The notes under the pieces are model-generated. The model did no database searches. It saw nothing but the letters and a program-made list of their open reading frames with translations, and was not told the origin of the DNA. A stretch of DNA of 30,597 bases from Cryomorphaceae bacterium (lineage in GTDB: Bacteria; Bacteroidota; Bacteroidia; Flavobacteriales; BACL11). Shown one piece after another: positions 8,515 through 14,931 of this stretch. A program made the position numbers and the translations under genes. Numbering within the stretch: the first letter of the stretch is position 1; every line of letters begins with the position of its first letter. The DNA lies in the NCBI GenBank assembly GCA_949511925.1, contig CATEYX010000117.1:1-30597 (forward strand). The letters are read 5' to 3'.

Positions 8515-8544
8515 AAAAAAGCCCTACAAAAATGTAGGGCTCTT
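8512..8544 (-). terminator. Rho-independent terminator of dnaK
   Basis: A perfect 8-bp stem, GCCCTACA (8521-8528) with TGTAGGGC (8533-8540), has a 4-nt A loop. On the minus strand it is followed by seven T. It begins about 23 nt after the dnaK stop. Confidence 0.92.
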
Positions 8545-8566
8545 TTCAGTATTATGGATACATCTA

Positions 8567-10477
8567 TTATTTTTCCTCTTTTACATCTTCTTCTTTTACT
8601 TCTTCAAACTCAACATCTGTTACATCATCAGTTGCTGCTTCACCCTGATCTCCTTCAGCAGCAGCACCTTCTTCTTGTGATGCTTTATACATTTCTTCCG
8701 ATGCAGCCGTCCAAGCAGTATTTATTTTCTCCATTACAGAATCAATAGCAGCTAAGTCTTTGCTTTCATGTGCTGCTTTTAACTCAACTAAAGCTTCTTC
8801 AATTGGCGCTTTTTTATCATCAGATAATTTTTCACCGAATTCCTTTAACTGCTTTTCAGTTTGGAAAATCATTCCATCAGCTGCATTAATTTTATCAGCT
8901 GTTTCTTTTGCTATATTATCTGCCTCAGCATTTGCTTCTGCTTCTTGCTTCATTTTTTCAATTTCCTCGTCTGAAAGTCCTGAAGAAGCTTCTATTTTAA
9001 TGTTTTGTTCTTTTCCTGTAGCTTTATCTTTTGCTGACACATTTAAGATTCCATTTGCATCAATATCAAAAGTTACTTCAATTTGTGGAATTCCTCTTTG
9101 TGCAGGTGGAATATCGGATAATTGGAAACGACCAATTGACTTATTATCATTTGCCATTGGACGCTCACCTTGCAATACATGAATATCAACAGCAGGTTGA
9201 TTATCAGCGGCCGTTGAGAATACTTCTGATTTCTTTGTAGGGATAGTTGTATTCGCTTCAATTAATTTTGTCATTACACTACCCATAGTTTCGATTCCTA
9301 ATGAAAGAGGAGTTACATCTAATAACAAAACATCAGTAACATCACCTGAAAGTACACCTCCTTGAATAGCTGCTCCAACTGCAACAACCTCATCAGGATT
9401 CACTCCTTTTGAAGGAGATTTTCCAAAGTACTTTTCTACTACATTCTGTATAGCTGGAATACGAGTTGAACCTCCTACTAAAATAACCTCATCAATATCA
9501 GAAATAGTCATTTTAGCATCCTTCATTGCCTTTTTACAAGGAACAATTGTTGCTTGAATTAATTTATCAGCTAATTGTTCAAATTGTGCTCTTGTTAAAG
9601 TACGCACTAAATGCTTAGGACCTGAAGCTGTAGCGGTAACATAAGGTAGATTAATTTCAGTTTGTGTTGAAGAAGATAATTCAACTTTCGCTTTTTCAGC
9701 TGCTTCTTTTAATCTTTGTAAAGCCATTGGATCTTCTCTTAAGTCCATGCTTTCTTCCTTTTTAAACTCATCTGCTAACCAATCAATAATCACTTGGTCA
9801 AAATCATCTCCTCCTAAGTGTGTATCTCCATTAGTTGATTTTACTTCAAATACTCCATCTCCTAGATCAAGAATAGAAATATCAAAAGTACCACCTCCTA
9901 AATCAAAAACCGCAATTGTTTTATCATCATCCGATTTATCAAAGCCATATGCTAATGCAGCAGCAGTTGGTTCATTGATAATTCTTTTTACTGTAAGACC
10001 TGCAATTTCTCCAGCCTCTTTAGTTGCTTGTCTTTGTGCATCATTAAAATAAGCAGGTACAGTTACAACTGCTTCAGTAACGGTAGTTCCTAAATAATCT
10101 TCAGCAGTTTTTTTCATTTTCTGCAATACCATTGCTGAAATTTCTTGCGGAGAGTACAATCTACCATCAATATCAACTCTTGGCGTGTTGTTATCTCCTT
10201 TTACTACTTTGTATGAAACATTCTTAATTTCCTTAGCCATTGCCGTGAAACTTTCACCCATAAATCTTTTTATAGACGCTATAGTTTTTGTTGGATTAGT
10301 AATTGCTTGACGCTTTGCACTATCACCTACCTTACGCTCACCACCTTCAATAAAAGCAACAATTGAAGGAGTTGTTCTTGCTCCTTCTGCATTTGGAATA
10401 ACCACTGGTTCATTCCCTTCCATTACAGAAACACATGAATTTGTTGTTCCTAAATCGATTCCGATAATTTTACTCAT
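8567..10477 (-). CDS. dnaK: Hsp70 chaperone DnaK
   Basis: DnaK is the ATP-driven cytoplasmic chaperone that works with DnaJ and GrpE. The 636-residue protein has the normal length. The nucleotide-binding domain carries GIDLGTTNSCV at the start, DLGGGTFDISILDLGDG in the second phosphate loop and VGGSTRIPAIQNVVEKYF. The substrate-binding domain begins around DVTPLSLGIETMG with the preceding DVLLLDV linker, and the lid ends in an acidic tail (DVEFEEVKEED...). No dnaJ or grpE is adjacent. Expression is probably stress controlled: the 143-nt leader holds two inverted repeats built on TGAC/GTCA. A strong terminator follows. Confidence 0.99.
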   Translation of the reverse strand: MSKIIGIDLGTTNSCVSVMEGNEPVVIPNAEGARTTPSIVAFIEGGERKVGDSAKRQAITNPTKTIASIKRFMGESFTAMAKEIKNVSYKVVKGDNNTPRVDIDGRLYSPQEISAMVLQKMKKTAEDYLGTTVTEAVVTVPAYFNDAQRQATKEAGEIAGLTVKRIINEPTAAALAYGFDKSDDDKTIAVFDLGGGTFDISILDLGDGVFEVKSTNGDTHLGGDDFDQVIIDWLADEFKKEESMDLREDPMALQRLKEAAEKAKVELSSSTQTEINLPYVTATASGPKHLVRTLTRAQFEQLADKLIQATIVPCKKAMKDAKMTISDIDEVILVGGSTRIPAIQNVVEKYFGKSPSKGVNPDEVVAVGAAIQGGVLSGDVTDVLLLDVTPLSLGIETMGSVMTKLIEANTTIPTKKSEVFSTAADNQPAVDIHVLQGERPMANDNKSIGRFQLSDIPPAQRGIPQIEVTFDIDANGILNVSAKDKATGKEQNIKIEASSGLSDEEIEKMKQEAEANAEADNIAKETADKINAADGMIFQTEKQLKEFGEKLSDDKKAPIEEALVELKAAHESKDLAAIDSVMEKINTAWTAASEEMYKASQEEGAAAEGDQGEAATDDVTDVEFEEVKEEDVKEEK

Positions 10478-10529
10478 TTTATTATGTTTTAAATTTAAAT
10501 AATTTGCTTTCTGTTAGATAATAATTGCA

Positions 10530-10567
10530 ATTACAATGCCACAACAGTTTATACGTCAAAACTGACA
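10530..10567 (-). promoter_or_regulatory. Candidate heat-shock type promoter/operator of dnaK
   Basis: On the minus strand TGTCAGTTTTGACG (10567 to 10554) contains the perfect repeat GTCA/TGAC with a 4-nt spacer. TTGACG inside it, followed after 18 nt by TGTAAT (10535-10530), resembles a -35/-10 pair rather than the usual TAnnTTTG element, which I do not find here. TGTCA-type palindromes before chaperone genes fit a stress-response site, but the assignment is inference. Confidence 0.4.
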
Positions 10568-10604
10568 TAAAAACAAAACCCTAGAGAAAATTAAAACTGA
10601 TTTA

Positions 10605-10619
10605 CTGACAGAGCGTCAG
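10605..10619. repeat. Inverted repeat CTGAC-N5-GTCAG downstream of the DUF4249-like gene
   Basis: A perfect 5-bp inverted repeat with a 5-nt centre lies 1 nt past the stop of the DUF4249-like gene and about 130 nt before dnaK. It uses the same TGAC/GTCA half-site as the repeat nearer dnaK, in the opposite order. It may be a second operator or a weak terminator, as T-rich sequence follows on the minus strand. Confidence 0.5.
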
Positions 10620-10620
10620 A

Positions 10621-11601
10621 TTATTGAAAGTTTCTGTCCAAACCATCAATTGAAACTAAATAATTAATTGTTCTATCTGCAAAATCAAAACCTTTACTTG
10701 TTTTAGTAAATCTTGATGAAAACAAACCTATACCATTATTAATATTGGTAAACTGAGGACGTTCCTGGACTATACCAGTAATTTCTTCATTAATTACTCT
10801 ATATGTTTTTAAATCTTCTGAACCCACTGTCATCACTAAATCAATGCTGAGAAATCTTCTATCAATTGATGGATCTTGCACCAATTCATTTTTTAAAAAA
10901 TTAAAAAACTTCTGCCCTTCAAATTCAAAAATCTCAGTACCTTCTAAAACTGAACTAGTATAGGTCAGGCTTTTAGCAATATTATTTTCATTATAATTAA
11001 AAACTAAATCTATTTGATACTGCACTCCATTATCAGTAGAGTTTTCCCACGTTACTACTGTAGAGCTAAATTTAGTTGCACTTGGGGTTCCAGGAATCCA
11101 AGTTTCTATAAATCCGAAAGGAAAACCCTCACCCATATCGAAACTAAAATTTGAAATAATGTTAGTCATTGAACTCACTTGATTACCAGTAATATTATTT
11201 TTAATTAGCAACTCATATTCAGCATTAGAATTCAAGAAATTATTATTCTCAAAAGTATATACAATAATTGAATCATTAAAAATTCCTTCATCTCTTAATG
11301 TTGGAACCTCATCCAAAACAATGGTATCTGTAATTCCATTATTTTTTACTCTTATCAATTTAACAGCTAGCTCATCCTGATCAAAATTAATTGAATCAGC
11401 ATATTGAGCCATTTGCAGTGCATCCATTTTACCTAGAAAAGCTTTACTAATCTTAATTTGCTGAGTTTCTTCACCTATTCCTGCATCCAAAAGCCCGTAC
11501 ACAACTGTCACTTCCTCCCAATCTGCATTCACATCAAAATCAGTATCACAGGAAGTAAATACGATTGCAAAAACACTAAGTATTAAATAAATTTTTTTCA
11601 T
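10621..11601 (-). CDS. Outer-membrane-type lipoprotein, DUF4249-like
   Basis: The 326-residue protein has a lipoprotein signal with the cysteine at residue 18 (IVFTSCDTD). After this it is predicted beta-rich: VVYGLLDAGIGEETQQIKISKAFLG near the N-terminus, repeated strand-turn patterns and NNGIGLFSSRF near the end. An opening statement of the form 'value, then ...VTVVYGLLD' and the late GIGLFSSR block resemble DUF4249 lipoproteins, which in Bacteroidota often accompany TonB-dependent transporters. No such transporter is in the window, and I hold the family call with moderate confidence. The function is unknown. A TAACTTTG element lies 5 nt before the ATG, again predicting a nearly leaderless message. 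Confidence 0.75.
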   Translation of the reverse strand: MKKIYLILSVFAIVFTSCDTDFDVNADWEEVTVVYGLLDAGIGEETQQIKISKAFLGKMDALQMAQYADSINFDQDELAVKLIRVKNNGITDTIVLDEVPTLRDEGIFNDSIIVYTFENNNFLNSNAEYELLIKNNITGNQVSSMTNIISNFSFDMGEGFPFGFIETWIPGTPSATKFSSTVVTWENSTDNGVQYQIDLVFNYNENNIAKSLTYTSSVLEGTEIFEFEGQKFFNFLKNELVQDPSIDRRFLSIDLVMTVGSEDLKTYRVINEEITGIVQERPQFTNINNGIGLFSSRFTKTSKGFDFADRTINYLVSIDGLDRNFQ

Positions 11602-11606
11602 GTTTG

Positions 11607-11614
11607 CAAAGTTA
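11607..11614 (-). promoter_or_regulatory. -7 promoter element of the DUF4249-like gene
   Basis: TAACTTTG on the minus strand matches TAnnTTTG exactly and is separated from the ATG at 11601 by 5 nt (CAAAC). A near -33 sequence TTTA lies 18 nt upstream. Confidence 0.5.
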
Positions 11615-11647
11615 TCCTTTTATATGATATGATAAACGCATAATGTG

Positions 11648-11655
11648 TAAATTTG
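11648..11655 (+). promoter_or_regulatory. -7 promoter element of the SPOR-panB-rluA operon
   Basis: TAAATTTG matches TAnnTTTG exactly, 24 nt before the ATG at 11680. It overlaps the TTG at 11653 that could otherwise be taken as the start, which supports the downstream ATG. Confidence 0.55.
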
Positions 11656-11679
11656 CCACGCTCTGAACTAAAAATAAAA

Positions 11680-13188
11680 ATGAAAACAATTTTCACCACT
11701 TTAATATTATGTGTAATTTTCATAAACAATGGAATAGCTCAACAAATATCATCAGAGGCTTATAGTTATACTGAAATACTTGAAGATTTCAGCCAAGAAG
11801 GAAATATTTTTCCTATAATAAATACTACTAAAAATCAATTTATAATTGATAATGGTGATTACTTTTTAAGTAGAAATGACAAAGATAGTCAGCACACAAT
11901 CACTGCTAATAACTCTCCTTTTTCAGATTTTATATTAAAAACAAGTATCCGCATAGGGCCAAGTAATAATAAAAATGCAAGTATCGGAATTATACTAAAA
12001 GCTCAACAAAAACAGGAAGGAGCAATAATTTTTGAAATAAACAAAAATGGTGAATACCGAATAAAACAACTCCTGAACAACACCTACAAAACAATTAATG
12101 GCGTTAGTAAAAATGAAGGTTGGATTAAAAGCAAATTAATAAAGCTAGTTAATGAACATAATCTTATAGAAATAAGAATTGAAAACAATGCTTTTGATGT
12201 CTATGTAAATAATGAATATTTGACTACCTTCATTAATTCAGACTACACAAATGGATCATGCGGATTTGTTATTAGCCCTGAAACAAAAGCTAGGATCGCC
12301 TACTACCACATTATTACAAAAGGAAAAAGCACTGCTGATAAAATCGCTTATAGTAGCAATACAAATACTTCAATTGAAGAATTAAATAATAAAATTACTC
12401 TCCTTGAGAAAAACAATGTAAAACTTAATTTATTAAATACTGAAGGGAAAGAAAATCAGAGATTGGAATTAAAATCCCTAAGGAAAGAGATTAACAACCA
12501 GGCTGATATAAAAATTGAGCAAGAAAAAGAAATAGCAAGTCTGAATAGAACAATTACTAGTTTAAAAAGTAAAAGCACAAGTTCAACTAACAAACAGCAA
12601 ACAGATAAGATAGAGGCTTTAAAGCAAAAAATTACAATCGAAAAATCAGTAAACACTAATTTAAATGAAGCTACACTCACTAGTGAACTTAAATATGCAA
12701 ACCAGGAAATATCTACTTTACAAAAAACCAAAAACAAACAAGGTGAGATTGTTAACGACATAAATAGTCAACTTTCTTTATTAAAAGCCAAACAACTTGA
12801 TTTAAAGTATGAAGTACAAACTTTGAAGAAGAAAACAAGTAACCTAGAAAAAATCAATATTGAGTTAAAAGAATTATTCATTCTTAAAGACTTTGAAGCA
12901 AATGGTGTTAAACCTTCTGATTTAATTAAGAGTACTAACCCCTACTCAACACCAAAAGAGCTAAAAGGAAATAGCACAATATATGCTGTACAGTTTGGTG
13001 TATTTATGCAAGTGCAAGCATATTCTACATTAAAAGTATTGGATGACGTTTGGTACGAAAAAACTGAACATGGTACTTTTGTTTACCTTTCAGGACAATT
13101 CAAAAATCCAAAAGTAGCAACAGCACACAAAAACAAAGTTGCAGCTTTAGGATACCCTAATGCATTTGTAGTAACCCTTAGAAAATAA
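11680..13188 (+). CDS. Secreted beta-sandwich, coiled-coil and SPOR-domain protein
   Basis: The 502-residue product (start ATG 11680; a TTG at 11653 is inside the promoter) has a Sec signal peptide cleaved after residue 20. Residues about 30-215 look like a concanavalin/LamG-like or DUF1080-like sandwich: NGDYFLSRND, SIGIILKAQQ, IEIRIENNAFDVYVNNEYLT and GSCGFVIS are the typical strands. Residues about 230-400 are a long coiled coil rich in K, E, L and N. Residues 432-502 (IYAVQFGVFMQVQAYSTLK ... FVVTLRK) form a SPOR-like domain, a fold that binds glycan strands lacking stem peptides at division sites. It may sit in the periplasm attached to peptidoglycan. It is followed after 3 nt by panB. 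Confidence 0.82.
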   Translation: MKTIFTTLILCVIFINNGIAQQISSEAYSYTEILEDFSQEGNIFPIINTTKNQFIIDNGDYFLSRNDKDSQHTITANNSPFSDFILKTSIRIGPSNNKNASIGIILKAQQKQEGAIIFEINKNGEYRIKQLLNNTYKTINGVSKNEGWIKSKLIKLVNEHNLIEIRIENNAFDVYVNNEYLTTFINSDYTNGSCGFVISPETKARIAYYHIITKGKSTADKIAYSSNTNTSIEELNNKITLLEKNNVKLNLLNTEGKENQRLELKSLRKEINNQADIKIEQEKEIASLNRTITSLKSKSTSSTNKQQTDKIEALKQKITIEKSVNTNLNEATLTSELKYANQEISTLQKTKNKQGEIVNDINSQLSLLKAKQLDLKYEVQTLKKKTSNLEKINIELKELFILKDFEANGVKPSDLIKSTNPYSTPKELKGNSTIYAVQFGVFMQVQAYSTLKVLDDVWYEKTEHGTFVYLSGQFKNPKVATAHKNKVAALGYPNAFVVTLRK

Positions 13189-13191
13189 AAA

Positions 13192-14010
13192 ATGTCAGTA
13201 GCTAAAAAAGATTATAAAAGAGTAACCACTAATAGCCTTGGTGAAATGAAGCAAAATGGAGAAAAAATCTCCATGCTTACCGCCTACGATTATACCCTTG
13301 CCAAAATTATTGATGGGGCAGGAATTGATGTCATCTTAGTCGGTGATTCAGCATCCAATGTAATGGCAGGTTATGAAACTACTTTACCTATTACGCTTGA
13401 TCAAATGATTTATCATGCAGCATCAGTTGTACGTGCTGTTAATAGAGCTTTGGTGGTAGTAGACATGCCTTTTGGTTCTTATCAAGGAAATTCACTTGAA
13501 GCCCTTTCATCAGCAATTAGGATTATGAAAGAAAGTGGCGGACATTCAGTAAAGTTAGAAGGAGGAAGTGAGATTATAAAATCAGTTGAGAGAATACTAA
13601 CTGCAGGAATTCCTGTTATGGGACATTTAGGACTTACCCCTCAATCCATCTACAAATTCGGAACATACACAGTAAGGGCTAAAGAAGAAGAAGAGGCCGA
13701 AAAACTATTATCTGACGCTAAACTACTAGAAGGAGCAGGATGCTTTGCTTTAGTATTAGAAAAAGTACCTGCCCAATTAGCCAAAAAAGTAGCGGAAAGT
13801 ATAAACATTCCTGTTATTGGAATTGGAGCTGGAGGTGGAGTTGACGGACAAGTACTTGTACTGCACGACATGCTAGGCATGACTCACGAGTTTAATCCTA
13901 GATTTTTAAGAAGATACCTTAGTTTGTTTGATGAAATTACAGGAGCTGTACAAGGCTATGTTTCAGATGTAAAATCATCAGATTTCCCTAATGAGAAGGA
14001 ACAATACTAA
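13192..14010 (+). CDS. panB: 3-methyl-2-oxobutanoate hydroxymethyltransferase
   Basis: PanB transfers a hydroxymethyl group from methylenetetrahydrofolate to 2-oxoisovalerate to give ketopantoate, the first committed step of pantothenate and coenzyme A synthesis. The 272-residue length is standard. Signatures include TAYDYTLAKIIDGAGIDVILVGDS with the metal-binding aspartates, TTLPITLDQMIYH, VVDMPFGSYQ, VKLEGG, GHLGLTPQS and PVIGIGAGGGVDGQVLVLHDMLG. It is the middle gene of a compact trio, 3 nt after the SPOR-protein gene and overlapping the next gene by one base (TAATG). The sharing of a transcript with a SPOR protein and a pseudouridine synthase is probably only co-regulation. Confidence 0.98.
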   Translation: MSVAKKDYKRVTTNSLGEMKQNGEKISMLTAYDYTLAKIIDGAGIDVILVGDSASNVMAGYETTLPITLDQMIYHAASVVRAVNRALVVVDMPFGSYQGNSLEALSSAIRIMKESGGHSVKLEGGSEIIKSVERILTAGIPVMGHLGLTPQSIYKFGTYTVRAKEEEEAEKLLSDAKLLEGAGCFALVLEKVPAQLAKKVAESINIPVIGIGAGGGVDGQVLVLHDMLGMTHEFNPRFLRRYLSLFDEITGAVQGYVSDVKSSDFPNEKEQY

Positions 14011-14672
14011 TGTTAGAGGTATTATATGAGGACAATCACATAATCGCGATTAATAAAAAATCGGGTGATATAGTACAAGGTGACAAAACAGGTGACGCAC
14101 CATTATCCGATTTTGTAAAAGCATATATCAAAAAGAAATACAACAAACCTGGAGAGGTGTTTTTAGGAACAATCCATAGGTTGGACCGCCCTACTTCAGG
14201 AGTGGTACTGTATGCCAGAACAAGTAAGGCACTTACTCGTATGAACGAGCAATTCCGTGAAAAGCAAGTACAAAAAACTTATTGGGCTGTGGTGGAAAAT
14301 GCACCAGCAAATGATTCAGGAACGCTTGAAAATTATTTACTTAAAAACCAGAAGCAAAACAAATCATATGTTACTAAAGTAGCAGATGCTAAACATGCCA
14401 TATTGGACTTTAAGTTTCTTAAAAAGTTAGATAATTTTTATCATTTGGAGATAAAACCAAAAACTGGAAGACACCACCAAATAAGAGTGCAATTAGCACA
14501 TATAGGCTGCATCATTAAAGGCGATTTGAAGTATGGTGCTAAAAGAAGTAACAAAGACGCAAGCATCCATTTATTAGCTCAAAAGCTAGAGTTTTTGCAC
14601 CCAGTTAAAAAAGAACCCATAACTATAGTTGCTCCAGCCCCAAAGGATAGCATTTGGGAGGCTTGTAAATAA
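14010..14672 (+). CDS. RluA-family RNA pseudouridine synthase, short form
   Basis: The 220-residue protein converts uridine to pseudouridine in rRNA or tRNA. It has the RluA-type catalytic signature HRLDRPTSG with the nucleophile D59, and the later block KTGRHHQIRVQLAHIG. It has no N-terminal S4 domain, unlike the RluD-type gene at 23710, so it belongs to the short RluA/RluC-like class. Which nucleotide it modifies cannot be told from sequence. The ATG shares a base with the panB stop, so translation is likely coupled. Confidence 0.92.
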   Translation: MLEVLYEDNHIIAINKKSGDIVQGDKTGDAPLSDFVKAYIKKKYNKPGEVFLGTIHRLDRPTSGVVLYARTSKALTRMNEQFREKQVQKTYWAVVENAPANDSGTLENYLLKNQKQNKSYVTKVADAKHAILDFKFLKKLDNFYHLEIKPKTGRHHQIRVQLAHIGCIIKGDLKYGAKRSNKDASIHLLAQKLEFLHPVKKEPITIVAPAPKDSIWEACK

Positions 14673-14706
14673 AAAAACCCACCATTTGATAGGGTACTTT
14701 TTTCTG
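14670..14706 (+). terminator. Weak Rho-independent terminator after the rluA-like gene
   Basis: An A-run, ACCC, an 11-nt interval, GGGT and then a run of T follow the stop codon directly. The stem is short, so termination may be partial. Confidence 0.5.
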
Positions 14707-14722
14707 TCATCCTATGTTTGCC

Positions 14723-14755
14723 AAAGTAAATAGATAATTGATTATTATTTACTTT
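14723..14755. repeat. AT-rich 15-bp hairpin with one bulged base
   Basis: The arm AAAGTAAATAGATAAT (14723-14738) pairs with ATTATTATTTACTTT (14741-14755) around a TG loop. All 15 positions pair if G14733 is bulged out. No T-tract follows, so it is not a standard terminator. Confidence 0.75.
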
Positions 14756-14798
14756 ACATAAGTTTAACCAAAAGGAAGGATTTTAGTAAAATAATTTT

Positions 14799-14866
14799 TG
14801 TCTTAGCGAACCTTTAGGTGTGGCTATCTTAAAAGAATAGATTGCTTCATTGTATTCGCAATGACA
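14799..14866. repeat. Imperfect palindromic intergenic repeat (TGTC...GCGAA / TTCGC...GACA type)
   Basis: The left end TGTCTTAGCGAA and the right end TTCGCAATGACA are near-perfect reverse complements, and the inner ends TATCT and AGATTG also pair, while the middle of the arms differs. The wording ATTGCTTC...TTCGCAATGAC is that of small palindromic repeats scattered between genes in many bacteria. This copy seems degenerate. It lies between two convergent genes, a usual place for such elements. Confidence 0.65.
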
Positions 14867-14875
14867 TTTATACAT

Positions 14876-14920
14876 CACCCCTCAGCACTAAAGGACAGCT
14901 CCCCTGAAAGGTGAGCAATT
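14876..14920. repeat. Second intergenic repeat (CACCCCTCAG ... CTCCCCTGAAAGGTGAG)
   Basis: The segment starts CACCCCTCAG, continues GGACAGCTCCCCT and ends GGTGAGCAATT. CTCCCCT and AGGTGAG can form a hairpin around GAAA with one mismatch. Its wording resembles a repeat family common in Bacteroidota intergenic regions (CACCCCTC...GGACA...CTCCCCT...GGGGAG). It stops 11 nt from the priA stop codon. Confidence 0.55.
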
Positions 14921-14931
14921 ATAAAGTATTT

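Noticed and set aside
8554..8748. Leucine/histidine-rich small open frame on the plus strand
   Set aside because: It is antisense to the acidic C-terminal tail of dnaK and to its stop; its odd composition is the mirror of Glu/Ala codons.
9031..10052. Several plus-strand frames and a minus-strand frame inside dnaK
   Set aside because: Shadow frames of a highly conserved gene, without start signals or recognisable products.
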